DNA of 64,000 bases from Synechococcus sp. UW140 (lineage in GTDB: Bacteria; Cyanobacteriota; Cyanobacteriia; PCC-6307; Cyanobiaceae): contig NZ_UCOB01000030.1 in assembly GCF_900474295.1 (NCBI RefSeq), forward strand, positions 20,317 through 84,316, read 5' to 3'. Shown here piece after piece: positions 27,901 through 35,026 of this stretch (within the stretch, counting starts at the first letter, position 1; every line of letters begins with the position of its first letter). The notes under the pieces were generated by a model, which saw only the letters and a program-made list of their open reading frames with translations, was not told where the DNA came from and searched no databases. Position numbers and translations under genes: made by a program.

Positions 27901-30640
27901 CGTATCCACCGGTGTTGGAGGCAGTGGCGGTGAGTGTGGTGGTGATGTCGCCATCATCAACATCGTCATCAACTCCGGTGACGGTGATGGTTTGAGGTGT
28001 ATCCCAGTTGTCTGCGGTAAACGTCAGCGATGAGTGGCTGAGCGTATGCTCGCTGTCGTCATCGCCGCTGAGGGAGACGGTGACATTGGCTGTTGGTTTG
28101 GCATCAAGAACAACAGTGAAGGTGGAGGAGCCACTGTCTTCTGTGGTGAGCAAGTTGCCGGAGCCATCCGTGATGCCGGTCTGGGTAATGGTGATACCAG
28201 CCGTCTCGTTGTCGGTTGTAATGACAGTGGTAGTGGCCTCTTCGTTGCCGTCGTATCCACCGGTGTTGGAAGCGGTGGCTGTAAGTGTGGTGGTGATGTC
28301 TCCATCCAGGGTTGTGTCATCGATTCCAGTGACGGTGATGGTTTGAGCTGTATCCCAGTTGTCTGCGGTGAATGTCAGCGATGAGTGGCTGAGTAAGTGC
28401 TCGCTGCTATCAGTGCCAGTCAGGGAGACGCTGACATCCGCCGTTGGTTCGGAATCAAGTTCAACGGTGAAGGTTGAGGAGTCTCCGTCTTCTGTGGTGA
28501 GCAGATTGCCGGAGCCGTCGGTGCTGCCGGTTTGGGTAATGGTGATCCCAGCGGTGTCATCGTCGGTTGTGATGACCGTGGTAGTGGCTGTTTCAGTGCC
28601 GGCATAACCACCTGCATTGGAAGCGGTGGCGGTGAGTGTTGTGGTGATATCTCCATCCACCAGGCTGTCGTCAGCGCCAGTAACGGTGACGGTCTGAGCT
28701 GTATCCCAGTTGTCTGCGGTGAATGTCAGCGATGAGGCGCTGAGTGCATGCTCGCTGTCATCATCGCCGGTGAGGGCGACGGTAACATTGGCTGTGGGCT
28801 GGGCATCAAGAACAACGGTGAATGTGGATGTATTGCCAGTTTCTGTGGTGAGGAGATTGCCGGAGCCGTCGGTGGTGCCGGTCTGGGTAATGGTGAGACC
28901 ACTGGCTGCAAAAACTTTCGCGTATCCAGAATCTTTACCTGCACTGCCATCATGAAACTGTGACCCAATAGCAACACTTTGCCCGTCGCCACTGAGGCTT
29001 ATTCCACTTCCACCAACTGCACCACTCGCGCGATCGCCTGCTGATTCTCCCTCAAGGTTTGAACCAACTTTTGACCAGGTGTTGCTGCTGCTCTGATAGT
29101 CATAGATTCTGATCCGACCAGCGTTGTCGCCAACTACACCATCGGCCCACTGAGCACCTATCGCTACCCGTTGTCCGTTTGCAGAGAGGCTGACGGATCC
29201 ACCAAACTGTTGGCCAGCGGCATTGCCGTCAATATCTGCCCCCAGCCGCACTTTGCTAGACCCGCTAATGTCATAGACACGAACATGGCCTTTACTTTTG
29301 CTATGCTTAGGTGCTCCAATTGCAATGATATTTCCGTCGTCTGATAGAGAGATTGAGCTTCCGGCTTTATCTCCCTTTACAGCCCCAACGATGGTGAATT
29401 TAAGCGACCAGTTGCTGCCAGTTTTGTCGTAAACCCTGATGCGACCCATGTCGTTCTTACTGGAGTCGTATCCAGGCGATCCGATTGCGATTCGGGTTCC
29501 ATCTTGTGATATTGCGACAGATGAGCCGCAATACTCTTTTCGCTGAGTGCCTTTAATGTTGTTGCCGATTCGCGCCCAACTTGTCCCATTCCATGTATAG
29601 ATGCCTGCGTAACCTCTTCCAGAGTTGTGTTTTATTGCCCCAACAATGACTGTACTTCCGTCGCCCGATAGTGCTAATTGTGCTCCTAGGCGCACGCCGG
29701 TTACGCCAGGAATTGGATCGCCTAGCCTGACCCAGCTGCCTCCAGTTAGCTCGTAAATCGAGGCTGTGCCGGAGAGGTTGCCTCCGTCGTCATCTCTAGG
29801 CGCACCAATGGCAAGTCTTGTTCCGTCGTCTGAGAGGCTTACCTCGGCACCAAAAAAATCTTGCTTCCTGCCCCCATCGATGATTTCAATTTCTTCCCAC
29901 TCATTGTTATTGTCTAACGTATAAGTTGCAACACTTCCTTGGTTTTTGCTCCGAGTGCGATCTCCCCAGCTTCCAACAGCTAGAACGCTTCCGTCGGCTG
30001 AGAGGCTAACTGAATCACCGCATCTGGCACCGCTGATTCTGCCTTCGATTTCGTCGTCAATTTGAATCCATGCCAAATCACCTTGCCAGGTATGGAGTTG
30101 ACTATTTTCAATTAGTTCAGAAAGCTGGCGAGTGCCTCCATCTTGATTGGTCGTCTTAATTGCTTCTTTGTTGATGCTGTTTTGGCTTGCGAAGACCTCG
30201 GCTCCTGTGACCTCTTTGAATAGGTCAATGAAGTCTTGATTGCGGCCGATCTGGCAGCACCACAGCACTACGGTGCTGATCTGCCAATGGGCTAGTTCGC
30301 TGGCATGGCGCAACAAGGTGGCTTGATCGATCCACTGGTCAGCCAGCTGAATCCCTTGGCTGTTGGCATGTGCCAGGAGGTGGAGTTCTTTGGCTGGTGT
30401 GCCTTGTTGGCGTCGTTCTTCGAGCGCCTCAGTGATCGTGCGTAGAGGGTTGGCTGTCGCCTCAAGCTGAATCGTGACCGTTGCTGCTTCAGGCCGAAGT
30501 GCTGGAAGCGCAAGGCCAGGGGCGACAACAATGGTTGTCGGGTTGTGCGGTTGTTCGTGCTCGCACTGAGCTTTCGCCGCTGAGGGCATGACCTCAGCGG
30601 CTCTGTTGGATGGAGTTGCTTTGGTGCGGTATTCAGGCAA
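21992..30640 (-). CDS. Giant repeat-rich surface/secreted protein (DUF4347, FG-GAP-like propeller, tandem repeats, VCBS/cadherin domains)
   Basis: A 2882-residue protein. Order: DUF4347 (about 34-152, LHLLAHANSQGIQLAD, VVLWCCQIGRN); seven FG-GAP-like units of the type VSLSDDGTRLAIGAP (about 205-578); ten tandem 117-residue Calx-beta-like repeats (581-1749); cadherin/VCBS-like domains with DAPTA and NDTDxDGD linkers (about 1750-2480); a Ser/Asp tract (about 2482-2525); then a unique C-terminal part with a decayed repeat (about 2646-2737) and a hydrophobic stretch near 2772-2795. There is no signal peptide and no RTX nonapeptide. DUF4347 and VCBS proteins are usually exported adhesins or surface proteins; an Asp-rich Ca2+-binding adhesin is likely. 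The start is TTG 30640 or ATG 30589. The A+T content is visibly higher than in neighbours. Confidence 0.85.
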   Translation of the reverse strand: MPEYRTKATPSNRAAEVMPSAAKAQCEHEQPHNPTTIVVAPGLALPALRPEAATVTIQLEATANPLRTITEALEERRQQGTPAKELHLLAHANSQGIQLADQWIDQATLLRHASELAHWQISTVVLWCCQIGRNQDFIDLFKEVTGAEVFASQNSINKEAIKTTNQDGGTRQLSELIENSQLHTWQGDLAWIQIDDEIEGRISGARCGDSVSLSADGSVLAVGSWGDRTRSKNQGSVATYTLDNNNEWEEIEIIDGGRKQDFFGAEVSLSDDGTRLAIGAPRDDDGGNLSGTASIYELTGGSWVRLGDPIPGVTGVRLGAQLALSGDGSTVIVGAIKHNSGRGYAGIYTWNGTSWARIGNNIKGTQRKEYCGSSVAISQDGTRIAIGSPGYDSSKNDMGRIRVYDKTGSNWSLKFTIVGAVKGDKAGSSISLSDDGNIIAIGAPKHSKSKGHVRVYDISGSSKVRLGADIDGNAAGQQFGGSVSLSANGQRVAIGAQWADGVVGDNAGRIRIYDYQSSSNTWSKVGSNLEGESAGDRASGAVGGSGISLSGDGQSVAIGSQFHDGSAGKDSGYAKVFAASGLTITQTGTTDGSGNLLTTETGNTSTFTVVLDAQPTANVTVALTGDDDSEHALSASSLTFTADNWDTAQTVTVTGADDSLVDGDITTTLTATASNAGGYAGTETATTTVITTDDDTAGITITQTGSTDGSGNLLTTEDGDSSTFTVELDSEPTADVSVSLTGTDSSEHLLSHSSLTFTADNWDTAQTITVTGIDDTTLDGDITTTLTATASNTGGYDGNEEATTTVITTDNETAGITITQTGITDGSGNLLTTEDSGSSTFTVVLDAKPTANVTVSLSGDDDSEHTLSHSSLTFTADNWDTPQTITVTGVDDDVDDGDITTTLTATASNTGGYDGSEEASTTVITTDDDSAGITITQTGSTDGSGNLLTAEDGDSSTFTVVLDAKPTANVTVSLSGDDDSEHTLSHSSLTFTADNWDTPQTITVTGVDDDVVDGDSITTLTATASDTGGYDGSEEASTTVITTDNETAGITIGGNGSKDDSGNLLTSEGGGSSIFTVELDAQPTANVTVTLSGDDDSEHWLSHSELTFTADNWDTYQTVTVTGIDDDLDDGDIITTLTATASNTGGYVGETATTTVITTDDDSSGIVIVQTGSTDGSGNLLTTEAGDSSTFSVVLEIQPSENVTVSISGDDGSEHTLSHTSLTFTADNWETPQTVTVTGVNDDVDDGDIITTLTATASNTGGFDGSEEASTTVITTDDDSAGITITQTGSTDGSGNLLTTEDGDSSTFTVELNSEPTADVSVSLTGTDSSEYSLSTPSLTFTADNWDTPQTITVTGVDDDVVDGDSITTLTATASNTGGYDGSEEASTTVITTDDDNTGITITQTGSTDGSGNLLTTEDGDSSTFTVELNSEPTADVSVSLTGTDSSEYSLSTPSLTFTADNWDTPQTITVTGVDDTTLDGDITTTLTATASNTGGYDGNEEASTAVITTDNETAGITITQTGITDSSGNLLTTEDGDSSTFTVVLDAKPTANVTVSITGDDDTEYSLSDSSLTFSTSNWDTPQTVTVTGVDDTTIDGDITTTLTASASATGGFDGSEEASTTVITTDDDTAGITITQTGTTDGSGNLLTTEAGDSSTFTVVLDVQPTANVTVSLSGADSTEHSLSPSSLTFTADNWNTAQTVSITGVNDSLQDGDITTTLTATASNTGGYAGTETATTTVTNTDNDNPPSISDQSEDVLENISSGSELLDLDDNNSGNDTDQDGDSITYSITDGNDQDLFEIESNTGKILLAAGKSLDHDKSDLHTLEISATDGTLATTAEISIHVIDVNNAPVAEADSESVNENETLNITAASGLIISNDTDEDGDSLVINNFHAGVLNTTSPRIGQFNTALDGDFGQLTLQTDGSFSYTANKSTADALAGGETESDIFSYRVSDGKLTDSTELTITIAGINDAPFMVDATRTRSYEEGVGLVRVIDGSLDIRDVDDINIESATVTIAEFYEESEDELVFDNTADITGSWDSSTGILSLTGSTTTSNYITALESVKYTNTNNDNPTTGPRTIEWVVNDGDDNSTVVSTSLIVGGTNDAPTASNETASVDADDTVSTSTEDNDNLLINDTDPDDGQTLTITSFRQGSEQESNTGFAPGSTLTGSYGQMTIEADGSYSYTAQETAAYKLLDGEIATETFTYTITDGQSEDEGIDTGEITITITGTNDAPTALDDAANVDEDSSKLFADFAGILKNDTDIDGDQLYIKSVHIGAEINRNDFHLNSLSTELEGNFGTLLVNPDGSYRYSAILADALDEGDKETDSFTYTLTDLTHDDSAEIVIQITGVNDAPSLDTIETGIILDLEYSSAITSNNLSGQLTASDPDESAVLTYGINSVSTVTTNRNIANSFSTNLINGTYGQLEVNATTGEYTYTPNSTAVNNLTAGQSATETFSLFVSDGSLTSTQTFDIELTGSADGGPSSDDDSDSSSSDSNSSDTSKASSSLTDSSSFDRNVSSSKTSLVNSNESIIDGFDALIGPFSSEQSTGSVAFSNFWDRADAFQGASNEIGTINTLPIKSTNQGDNAFLKAFASGEGGITQRFATGHFNSIEQSNGIRLMMPNFSNPTWQQDIPASKEGQIPMFVTLLEQPKQATIVQLGVNHSSINLSTNTLAFTPQNWNKAQSVWIDMNDLNPEEANTTIQLDTTLKTGDSLNKAQTESLILTLPNPKACQIEGCATSENQTQQALDSEQSLDLELETVREENSPIFLLIKTTLSPLILLTNMAMHSINQARRIQTETGRTRSQTEEKVQHPAKPSISSNQHLGEASNTYEAIELTSQHNSSHTLPDTTRLPSLTPASATLASTEQDGIGVIW
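26226..26448 (-). repeat. 223-bp identical block, first copy (in repeat 8)
   Basis: By direct alignment this block is identical, base for base, to 26577-26799, exactly one repeat period (351 bases) away. It covers the end of the acidic-loop region and the beta strands of the repeat, while the flanking parts of the two units differ (for example the DDTTLDGD and DDDVVDGD loops). This points to a recent duplication or gene conversion. Confidence 0.85.
26577..26799 (-). repeat. 223-bp identical block, second copy (in repeat 7)
   Basis: The partner of 26226-26448, identical over the full length as read here. The identity stops sharply at both edges while the tandem register continues. Confidence 0.85.
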
Positions 30641-30733
30641 CTCTCAGGAGAGTCTCAGATTTATTTTGAAGGCTTTGCGGCTGATTGCACCGATGGGAGA
30701 GCCCAATCGTGCGCGATTTGGCTCTGAAGCGGC

Positions 30734-31702
30734 TTATGCCACTTCTGCAGGGTCATTGCCCTCGATCGTTTGTTGAGGCAGCTGACCAAAGGCCTCGCTG
30801 TACCGCCTTGTGAAATGGCTTTGGCTCGCAAAGCCATAGTGCTGCGCCACCTGTTTGATTCCCTTGAGGCCGAGTTGACCGCGTTTGTTTGGCGTCAAGA
30901 GCAGCTCGCGCACGCCGTCGAGGCGGACGGCGCGCTGCACTTGCAGCGGTGTGCGATTGAAATGCTCCTTGCATCCCTTGAACAGGGACGTTCGCGATTG
31001 GTACAGCACCTCACTTAAGACCTCCACCGTGACGCTCTGACAAGGGTTGGTATGGCACCAATGCAGCAGTTCGATGGCTGCTGTGTGGCGGGCTTGGCGC
31101 TTTTCGATGGCTCTCGTCTCAGCCTCTTCGTTGTCAAAGCAGTTGATCACTGCACTGAGTAATCGCTCGGCTGTGCTTGGGTCGGTTGTTTTTCCCTCTT
31201 CCTTGATCAAGGTCTCGATTTGATCGCGAAGTTGGTTCGCATGATCTGCCCGCAATTCGAGCTGATTGGTGTTTTGCCACCGTTGCAGAGTGAGTGAGCC
31301 CCTTTGTTGTGGATGACGCTTTAGGAGCTCGTCTTTGACGATGACCAACGTGCATAGCCGGCTGCCTGCCGGCAGGCGTAGATCGAAATCGGTGAGCTGG
31401 ATGTTGTAGCCCAGCAGCCCCGGCCAAGGCATCACCACGCCTTGAGCGCGATAGGCATCGTGCGGGAGTGGGTTGTTCAGCGGTATGGCCAGGGTCCAGG
31501 TTTGTGGATTGCGTTGGCCGTTGAGAAACAAGCTTTGGTTGGTTTCGAGCAGGGTGCAGCGAAAAGCGCCGAAGCTGAAACTCTGCAGTTTCCCTAGTAG
31601 CCGGCCCTTGCTTAATTGCAGGGCGGCGAGGTTGGGTGAAAGGGGCTGAAACAGCTCCTTCAGCTCAGCGCAGCTCAGGAAAGGGGTCTCCAAAACCTTC
31701 AC
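30734..31702 (-). CDS. AraC-family transcriptional regulator
   Basis: A 322-residue DNA-binding protein. The C-terminal 100 residues form the double helix-turn-helix AraC domain: SEVLYQSRTSLFKGCKEHFN, TPLQVQRAVRLDGVRELLL, and IKQVAQHYGFASQSHFTRRY followed by SEAFGQLP. The N-terminal 200 residues are a poorly conserved sensing domain with no cupin motif that I can identify. It lies 93 bases upstream of the giant repeat gene on the same strand, so it may regulate that gene or be transcribed with it. The ligand is unknown. Confidence 0.85.
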   Translation of the reverse strand: MKVLETPFLSCAELKELFQPLSPNLAALQLSKGRLLGKLQSFSFGAFRCTLLETNQSLFLNGQRNPQTWTLAIPLNNPLPHDAYRAQGVVMPWPGLLGYNIQLTDFDLRLPAGSRLCTLVIVKDELLKRHPQQRGSLTLQRWQNTNQLELRADHANQLRDQIETLIKEEGKTTDPSTAERLLSAVINCFDNEEAETRAIEKRQARHTAAIELLHWCHTNPCQSVTVEVLSEVLYQSRTSLFKGCKEHFNRTPLQVQRAVRLDGVRELLLTPNKRGQLGLKGIKQVAQHYGFASQSHFTRRYSEAFGQLPQQTIEGNDPAEVA

Positions 31703-31782
31703 CGTGAGCCATCAAGGAATCAGAACTTCAAGGTACTTTTATGGCCCTTGCGTCACTTGGGCGATGTGTTTTTGTTCACGCG

Positions 31783-32007
31783 TCAGCGCTTGATAGCTTT
31801 GCGGCGGTTGCTGGGGCTCAGTGTGGCTTCGAAGATTCGAATGGCAACCTGGCGGAGCCGATGTTGCCCCCTCGGCAGGATGCGGGTTGTTTTATGCAGA
31901 AGCTTGAGCCAACTGGCCACGTAATTGCGATGGGCTTGAGGGCTGAGGAACCAACGGGCCAGGTATGACGAGCCAACGTCCAACAGCAGGATGCGGCCAA
32001 TCCACAT
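31783..32007 (-). CDS. Possible small basic protein downstream of dnaB
   Basis: The 320-base gap 31703-32022 between the AraC and dnaB genes has no clear gene. The best candidate is this 74-codon minus-strand frame starting 15 bases after the dnaB stop. It encodes a basic peptide (MWIGRILLLDVGSSYLARWF, later RGQHRLRQVAIRIFE). A plus-strand frame at 31741-31968 overlaps it and looks less protein-like. It could be a relic left at the junction of the inserted segment. I do not recognise it. Confidence 0.3.
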   Translation of the reverse strand: MWIGRILLLDVGSSYLARWFLSPQAHRNYVASWLKLLHKTTRILPRGQHRLRQVAIRIFEATLSPSNRRKAIKR

Positions 32008-32022
32008 GCTCCAACCTCAGGC

Positions 32023-33441
32023 TTAAGCCGCCAGGTTGCGGAAGCGGGTGAACTGGGGTTCGAACAGCAGCTTCACCGTGCCAACGGGTCCGTTGCGGTG
32101 TTTGGTCACGATCACCTCAGTGATGCCTCGGTCTGGAGTTTCCGGGTTGTAGTACTCGTCGCGATAGATCATCAGCACCAGGTCGGCGTCTTGCTCAATC
32201 GAGCCTGATTCGCGCAGATCACTGAGCATCGGGCGCTTGTTCGTGCGTGATTCCACGCCCCGGCTGAGCTGGGAGAGGGCGATCACTGGCACGTTCAGTT
32301 CGCGGGCCATGCCTTTGAGGGCCCTTGTGATTCTCGAGATTTCCTGCACGCGGTTGTCTGGGCTGGAGCCCTCCATCAACTGGAGGTAGTCGATCACCAC
32401 CAGGCCCAGCTCTTTGCCTTGTTCCGCCATCAGTCGCCGGCAGAGCGAGCGCATTTCCAGAACGCCGGAGTTGGGTTTGTCGTCGATGAAGATCGGCAGC
32501 TGGCCAAGGGTGTTGATGCCTTGGCCGAGCAGCGGCCATTCCTCTTGCTGCAGGCGGCCGGTGCGTAATCGGCCTGCTTCAATCCCTACCTCCATCGACA
32601 ACAGCCTGTAGGTGAGCTGCTCCTTACTCATCTCCAGGCTGAACACGCAGACCGGCAGGTCGTGGAGCTGGGCCACGTTTTTGGCCAGGTTGAGCACGAT
32701 GGATGTTTTGCCCATGGCAGGGCGGCCGGCCACGATGATCAGATCGCTGCGCTGCAGGCCCTGGGTCATGGCATCCAGGTCGTAAAAGTTGACCGGGATC
32801 CCTGCCACGGAGGTGCCGAGGGAACGGCTCTCGATTTCGTTGAAGGTGCTGGTGAGGATCTCAGCCGTTGGGGTGAGGCCCTTGGAGGGCTTCTCCTGGC
32901 TAATGGCGAAGATCGTTTGTTCTGCCTTGTCGAGCACCTGTTCCATCGGCAGGCTCTGGTCGAAGCCCAGCTGAATCACCTCATTGCCGGAGCGGATTAG
33001 TTGGCGGCGCAGGAACTTATCCATCACAAGGCGTGCCACCTGCTCGATCGAGGCGGTGGAGGCCACCCGCTCCACCAGCTCAACCAAGCGGGCGCTGCCC
33101 CCCACCTTGTCGAGTGCCCCCGTGTCGGCCAGCCATGCCGTCATGGCCGTGAGGTCGGTGGGTTTGCCCTGGCTGTGGAGCATCACTGCCGTGCGGAAGA
33201 TCTCCCGGTGGGCATTGAGATAAAAGGCCTCAGGTTGCAACACATCGGCCACGCGGCCGATGGCTTCCGGGTCAAGCAGGATGCCACCCAAGACTGCTTC
33301 CTCTGCCTCAACGTTTTGAGGTGGTACGGAGTCGGGCAGGGCCTCGAAATTGGGCTCATCCCGCTGGCGTGATTTGCCGAAGCCACGGCGACCGCCTTCG
33401 GTGGACTCGCCGCCGGGTTCAGACAAGGGGGCGGTCACCAT
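32023..33441 (-). CDS. dnaB: Replicative DNA helicase DnaB
   Basis: A hexameric helicase of about 472 residues that unwinds DNA at the replication fork. The N-terminal DnaG-interacting domain (PPQNVEAEEAVLGGILLDPEA) leads to a RecA-like core with Walker A GRPAMGKTS (Lys245), the Walker B region LGLVVIDYLQLM and RESGSIEQDADLVLMIYR. There is no intein, although DnaB is a common intein site in cyanobacteria. The ATG at 33441 is preferred over one at 33492, which adds 17 unusual residues. It lies downstream of rplI on the same strand. Confidence 0.96.
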   Translation of the reverse strand: MVTAPLSEPGGESTEGGRRGFGKSRQRDEPNFEALPDSVPPQNVEAEEAVLGGILLDPEAIGRVADVLQPEAFYLNAHREIFRTAVMLHSQGKPTDLTAMTAWLADTGALDKVGGSARLVELVERVASTASIEQVARLVMDKFLRRQLIRSGNEVIQLGFDQSLPMEQVLDKAEQTIFAISQEKPSKGLTPTAEILTSTFNEIESRSLGTSVAGIPVNFYDLDAMTQGLQRSDLIIVAGRPAMGKTSIVLNLAKNVAQLHDLPVCVFSLEMSKEQLTYRLLSMEVGIEAGRLRTGRLQQEEWPLLGQGINTLGQLPIFIDDKPNSGVLEMRSLCRRLMAEQGKELGLVVIDYLQLMEGSSPDNRVQEISRITRALKGMARELNVPVIALSQLSRGVESRTNKRPMLSDLRESGSIEQDADLVLMIYRDEYYNPETPDRGITEVIVTKHRNGPVGTVKLLFEPQFTRFRNLAA

Positions 33442-33542
33442 CGCGGTTGGCCAATCAAAAGCGAAAACCCACTCTGGCGCACTTGAGAGCATGCAACAGA
33501 GTGGGATGTGACGGCCTGATGTGATTCAGACCTCGGTGAGGC

Positions 33543-34001
33543 TCAGTAGCTGACCACTTCTAGGTTGATCTCAGCGCTCACTTCGCTGTGCAGCTTCACC
33601 TGCACTTTGTAGTTACCGGTGCGATGAATGTCGGGCACGGTGATGTCGCGACGATCCACTTCCTTCTTGGTGGCGGTTTCAATCGCTTCGGCCACGTCAC
33701 CATTGGTGACCGTTCCGAACAGCACATCATCATCACCGGTCTGCTTCTTAACGGTGAAGCGGCCGATGGTGTCGAGGGCGGTGCGGAAGGCCACGGCGTC
33801 TTGCTTGAGGGCAGCCTGACGCTCGGCCTCCTTGGCGCGACGGTGCTCCACCTGCTTCATCACGGCAGGCGTCACGGGTACGGCCTTGCCGAAGGGAAGG
33901 AGGAAGTTGCGGGCATAGCCGGGAGCTACTTCCACCATGTCTCCGTCCCGGCCGAGGCTGAGAACGTCCTCATTCAGAACGACTTGTACGCGCTTGGCCA
34001 T
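33543..34001 (-). CDS. rplI: 50S ribosomal protein L9
   Basis: A 152-residue large-subunit ribosomal protein. The N-terminal RNA-binding domain has the signature [27 protein letters not shown] (here [17 protein letters not shown] onward), followed by the long connecting helix ([14 protein letters not shown]) and the C-terminal domain ([19 protein letters not shown]). It binds 23S rRNA near the L1 stalk. It is 101 bases upstream of dnaB on the same strand, the conserved bacterial rplI-dnaB order. Confidence 0.96.
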   Translation of the reverse strand: MAKRVQVVLNEDVLSLGRDGDMVEVAPGYARNFLLPFGKAVPVTPAVMKQVEHRRAKEAERQAALKQDAVAFRTALDTIGRFTVKKQTGDDDVLFGTVTNGDVAEAIETATKKEVDRRDITVPDIHRTGNYKVQVKLHSEVSAEINLEVVSY

Positions 34002-34042
34002 GGGATCGATCCGTTACAGCGTCTATTGAGCGATCGGCAACT

Positions 34043-34975
34043 TTACGACGCGACCGGCAGGCGAATTTGGCTGGCCAGTCCGAGCGTTCGCATCAGTCGG
34101 ATGTGTTCCCAGGTGAGGTCAATCTGCCCGGGCTGAAGGCCGTGACGGGCGGAATGGGGAAAGGCATGATGGTTGTTGTGCCAGCCCTCGCCGAAGGTCA
34201 AGGCGGCGACCCATTTGTTATTGCGGGACGCGTCACCGCTCTCATAGGCCACGCTGCCCCAGCAGTGGGTGGCGGAATTGACCAGCCAGGTGACGTGATA
34301 CACGAGCACCAGGCGCAGGGGAACTCCCCAGAGCACCAGGGCCCAGCCGCCGACGCCACTGATGCTGCCAATCCAGAACAGCAGCATCGCCAGGGGCAGT
34401 TGCAGCAGCAGGAAATTGGTGTTGAGCCAGCGGTAATAGGGATCGCTACTGAGGTCGCCGCTCAGGCGCGGCACCGCTTGCATGGCGGCAATGGGCTGGA
34501 ACATCCATCCCATGTGACTCCACCAGAAGCCGCGGTGACTGTTGTGGTGATCAGCATCCGTATCGGAAAACTTGTGGTGGTGGCGATGCAGGCCAACCCA
34601 GTCGATGGGGCCGTGCTGACAGCTGAGGGCTCCGCAGGTGGCGAAGAAGCGCTCTAGCCAGGTTGGGACCCGGAAGGATCGATGTGACAGCAGACGGTGA
34701 TAGCCGATCGTCACGCCCAGGCAGGCGGTGATCCAGTAGAGAATCGCCAAGCAGGTGACGGCTTGCCAGCTCCAGAAGCGGGGCAACAAGGCCACGATCG
34801 ACAGGGCATGGATCGCGATCATGAATCCGATCGTTCCCCAGCGCTTTGCCTGATCAGGCTCAACGGCTTTGTGCCCCTTGCGGGGTTGGTGTAGACGCTC
34901 TGCAAGCTTCAAAGCTTCGTGCGAAGCTGTAGGCCTGCTCGGAGGAGATGGCGTCGTGATCACACAGGATGTCAT
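34043..34975 (-). CDS. Acyl-lipid fatty acid desaturase (delta-9 type), first copy
   Basis: A membrane di-iron desaturase of about 310 residues. The three histidine boxes are HRLLSHRSF, HRHHHKFSD and EGWHNNHHAFP, and hydrophobic helices flank them. The boxes and the GYHRLLSH context match the DesC-like delta-9 acyl-lipid group, which puts the first double bond into membrane glycerolipid chains using ferredoxin. The ATG at 34975 is chosen; an in-frame start at 35197 would read into the divergent gene and adds 74 non-conserved residues. A second desaturase lies 850 bases away. Confidence 0.9.
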   Translation of the reverse strand: MTSCVITTPSPPSRPTASHEALKLAERLHQPRKGHKAVEPDQAKRWGTIGFMIAIHALSIVALLPRFWSWQAVTCLAILYWITACLGVTIGYHRLLSHRSFRVPTWLERFFATCGALSCQHGPIDWVGLHRHHHKFSDTDADHHNSHRGFWWSHMGWMFQPIAAMQAVPRLSGDLSSDPYYRWLNTNFLLLQLPLAMLLFWIGSISGVGGWALVLWGVPLRLVLVYHVTWLVNSATHCWGSVAYESGDASRNNKWVAALTFGEGWHNNHHAFPHSARHGLQPGQIDLTWEHIRLMRTLGLASQIRLPVAS

Positions 34976-35026
34976 TGCTGATCCGATTGCTCTCTCCAAA
35001 CTATAGGCGATAAGGATCCGTATCAA

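Larger units (their letters stand above)
25394..28900 (-). repeat. Ten tandem 351-bp coding repeats
   Basis: Ten head-to-tail copies, each 351 bases (117 codons); the fifth lacks one codon. The consensus starts GITITQTGSTDGSGNLLTTE and holds SLTFTADNWDT, PQTVTVTGVDD and TTLTATASNTGGYDGSEEAS. It is entirely within the giant gene and keeps frame. The copies differ mainly in the segment after the TVVLDAxPTANVTVSL strand and around the DDDVVDGD acidic loop. Copies five and six are the most divergent; seven and eight are the closest. Confidence 0.92.

Noticed and set aside
25905..28607. A ladder of similar 80-112 residue plus-strand frames spaced 351 bases apart
   Set aside because: They are antisense shadows of the tandem repeats in the giant gene; the Val/Ser-rich products simply mirror the coding strand.
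25394..28900. CRISPR-like regular repeats
   Set aside because: The units are 351 bases with no short repeat/spacer structure and they encode in-frame protein domains.
21992..30640. RTX toxin-type Ca2+ nonapeptide repeats in the giant protein
   Set aside because: No GGxGxDxLx series is present; the Asp-rich loops belong to VCBS and Calx-beta-like domains.
30640..30653. Perfect short palindrome (ACTCTC/GAGAGT arms) at the giant gene start
   Set aside because: It is short and overlaps a possible start codon; chance is likely, and there is no second site or other support.
31741..31968. 75-residue plus-strand frame between AraC and dnaB genes
   Set aside because: It overlaps a more protein-like minus frame, has no recognisable motif and no ribosome-binding site.
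32023..33441. Intein in dnaB
   Set aside because: The DnaB core runs without interruption at normal length.
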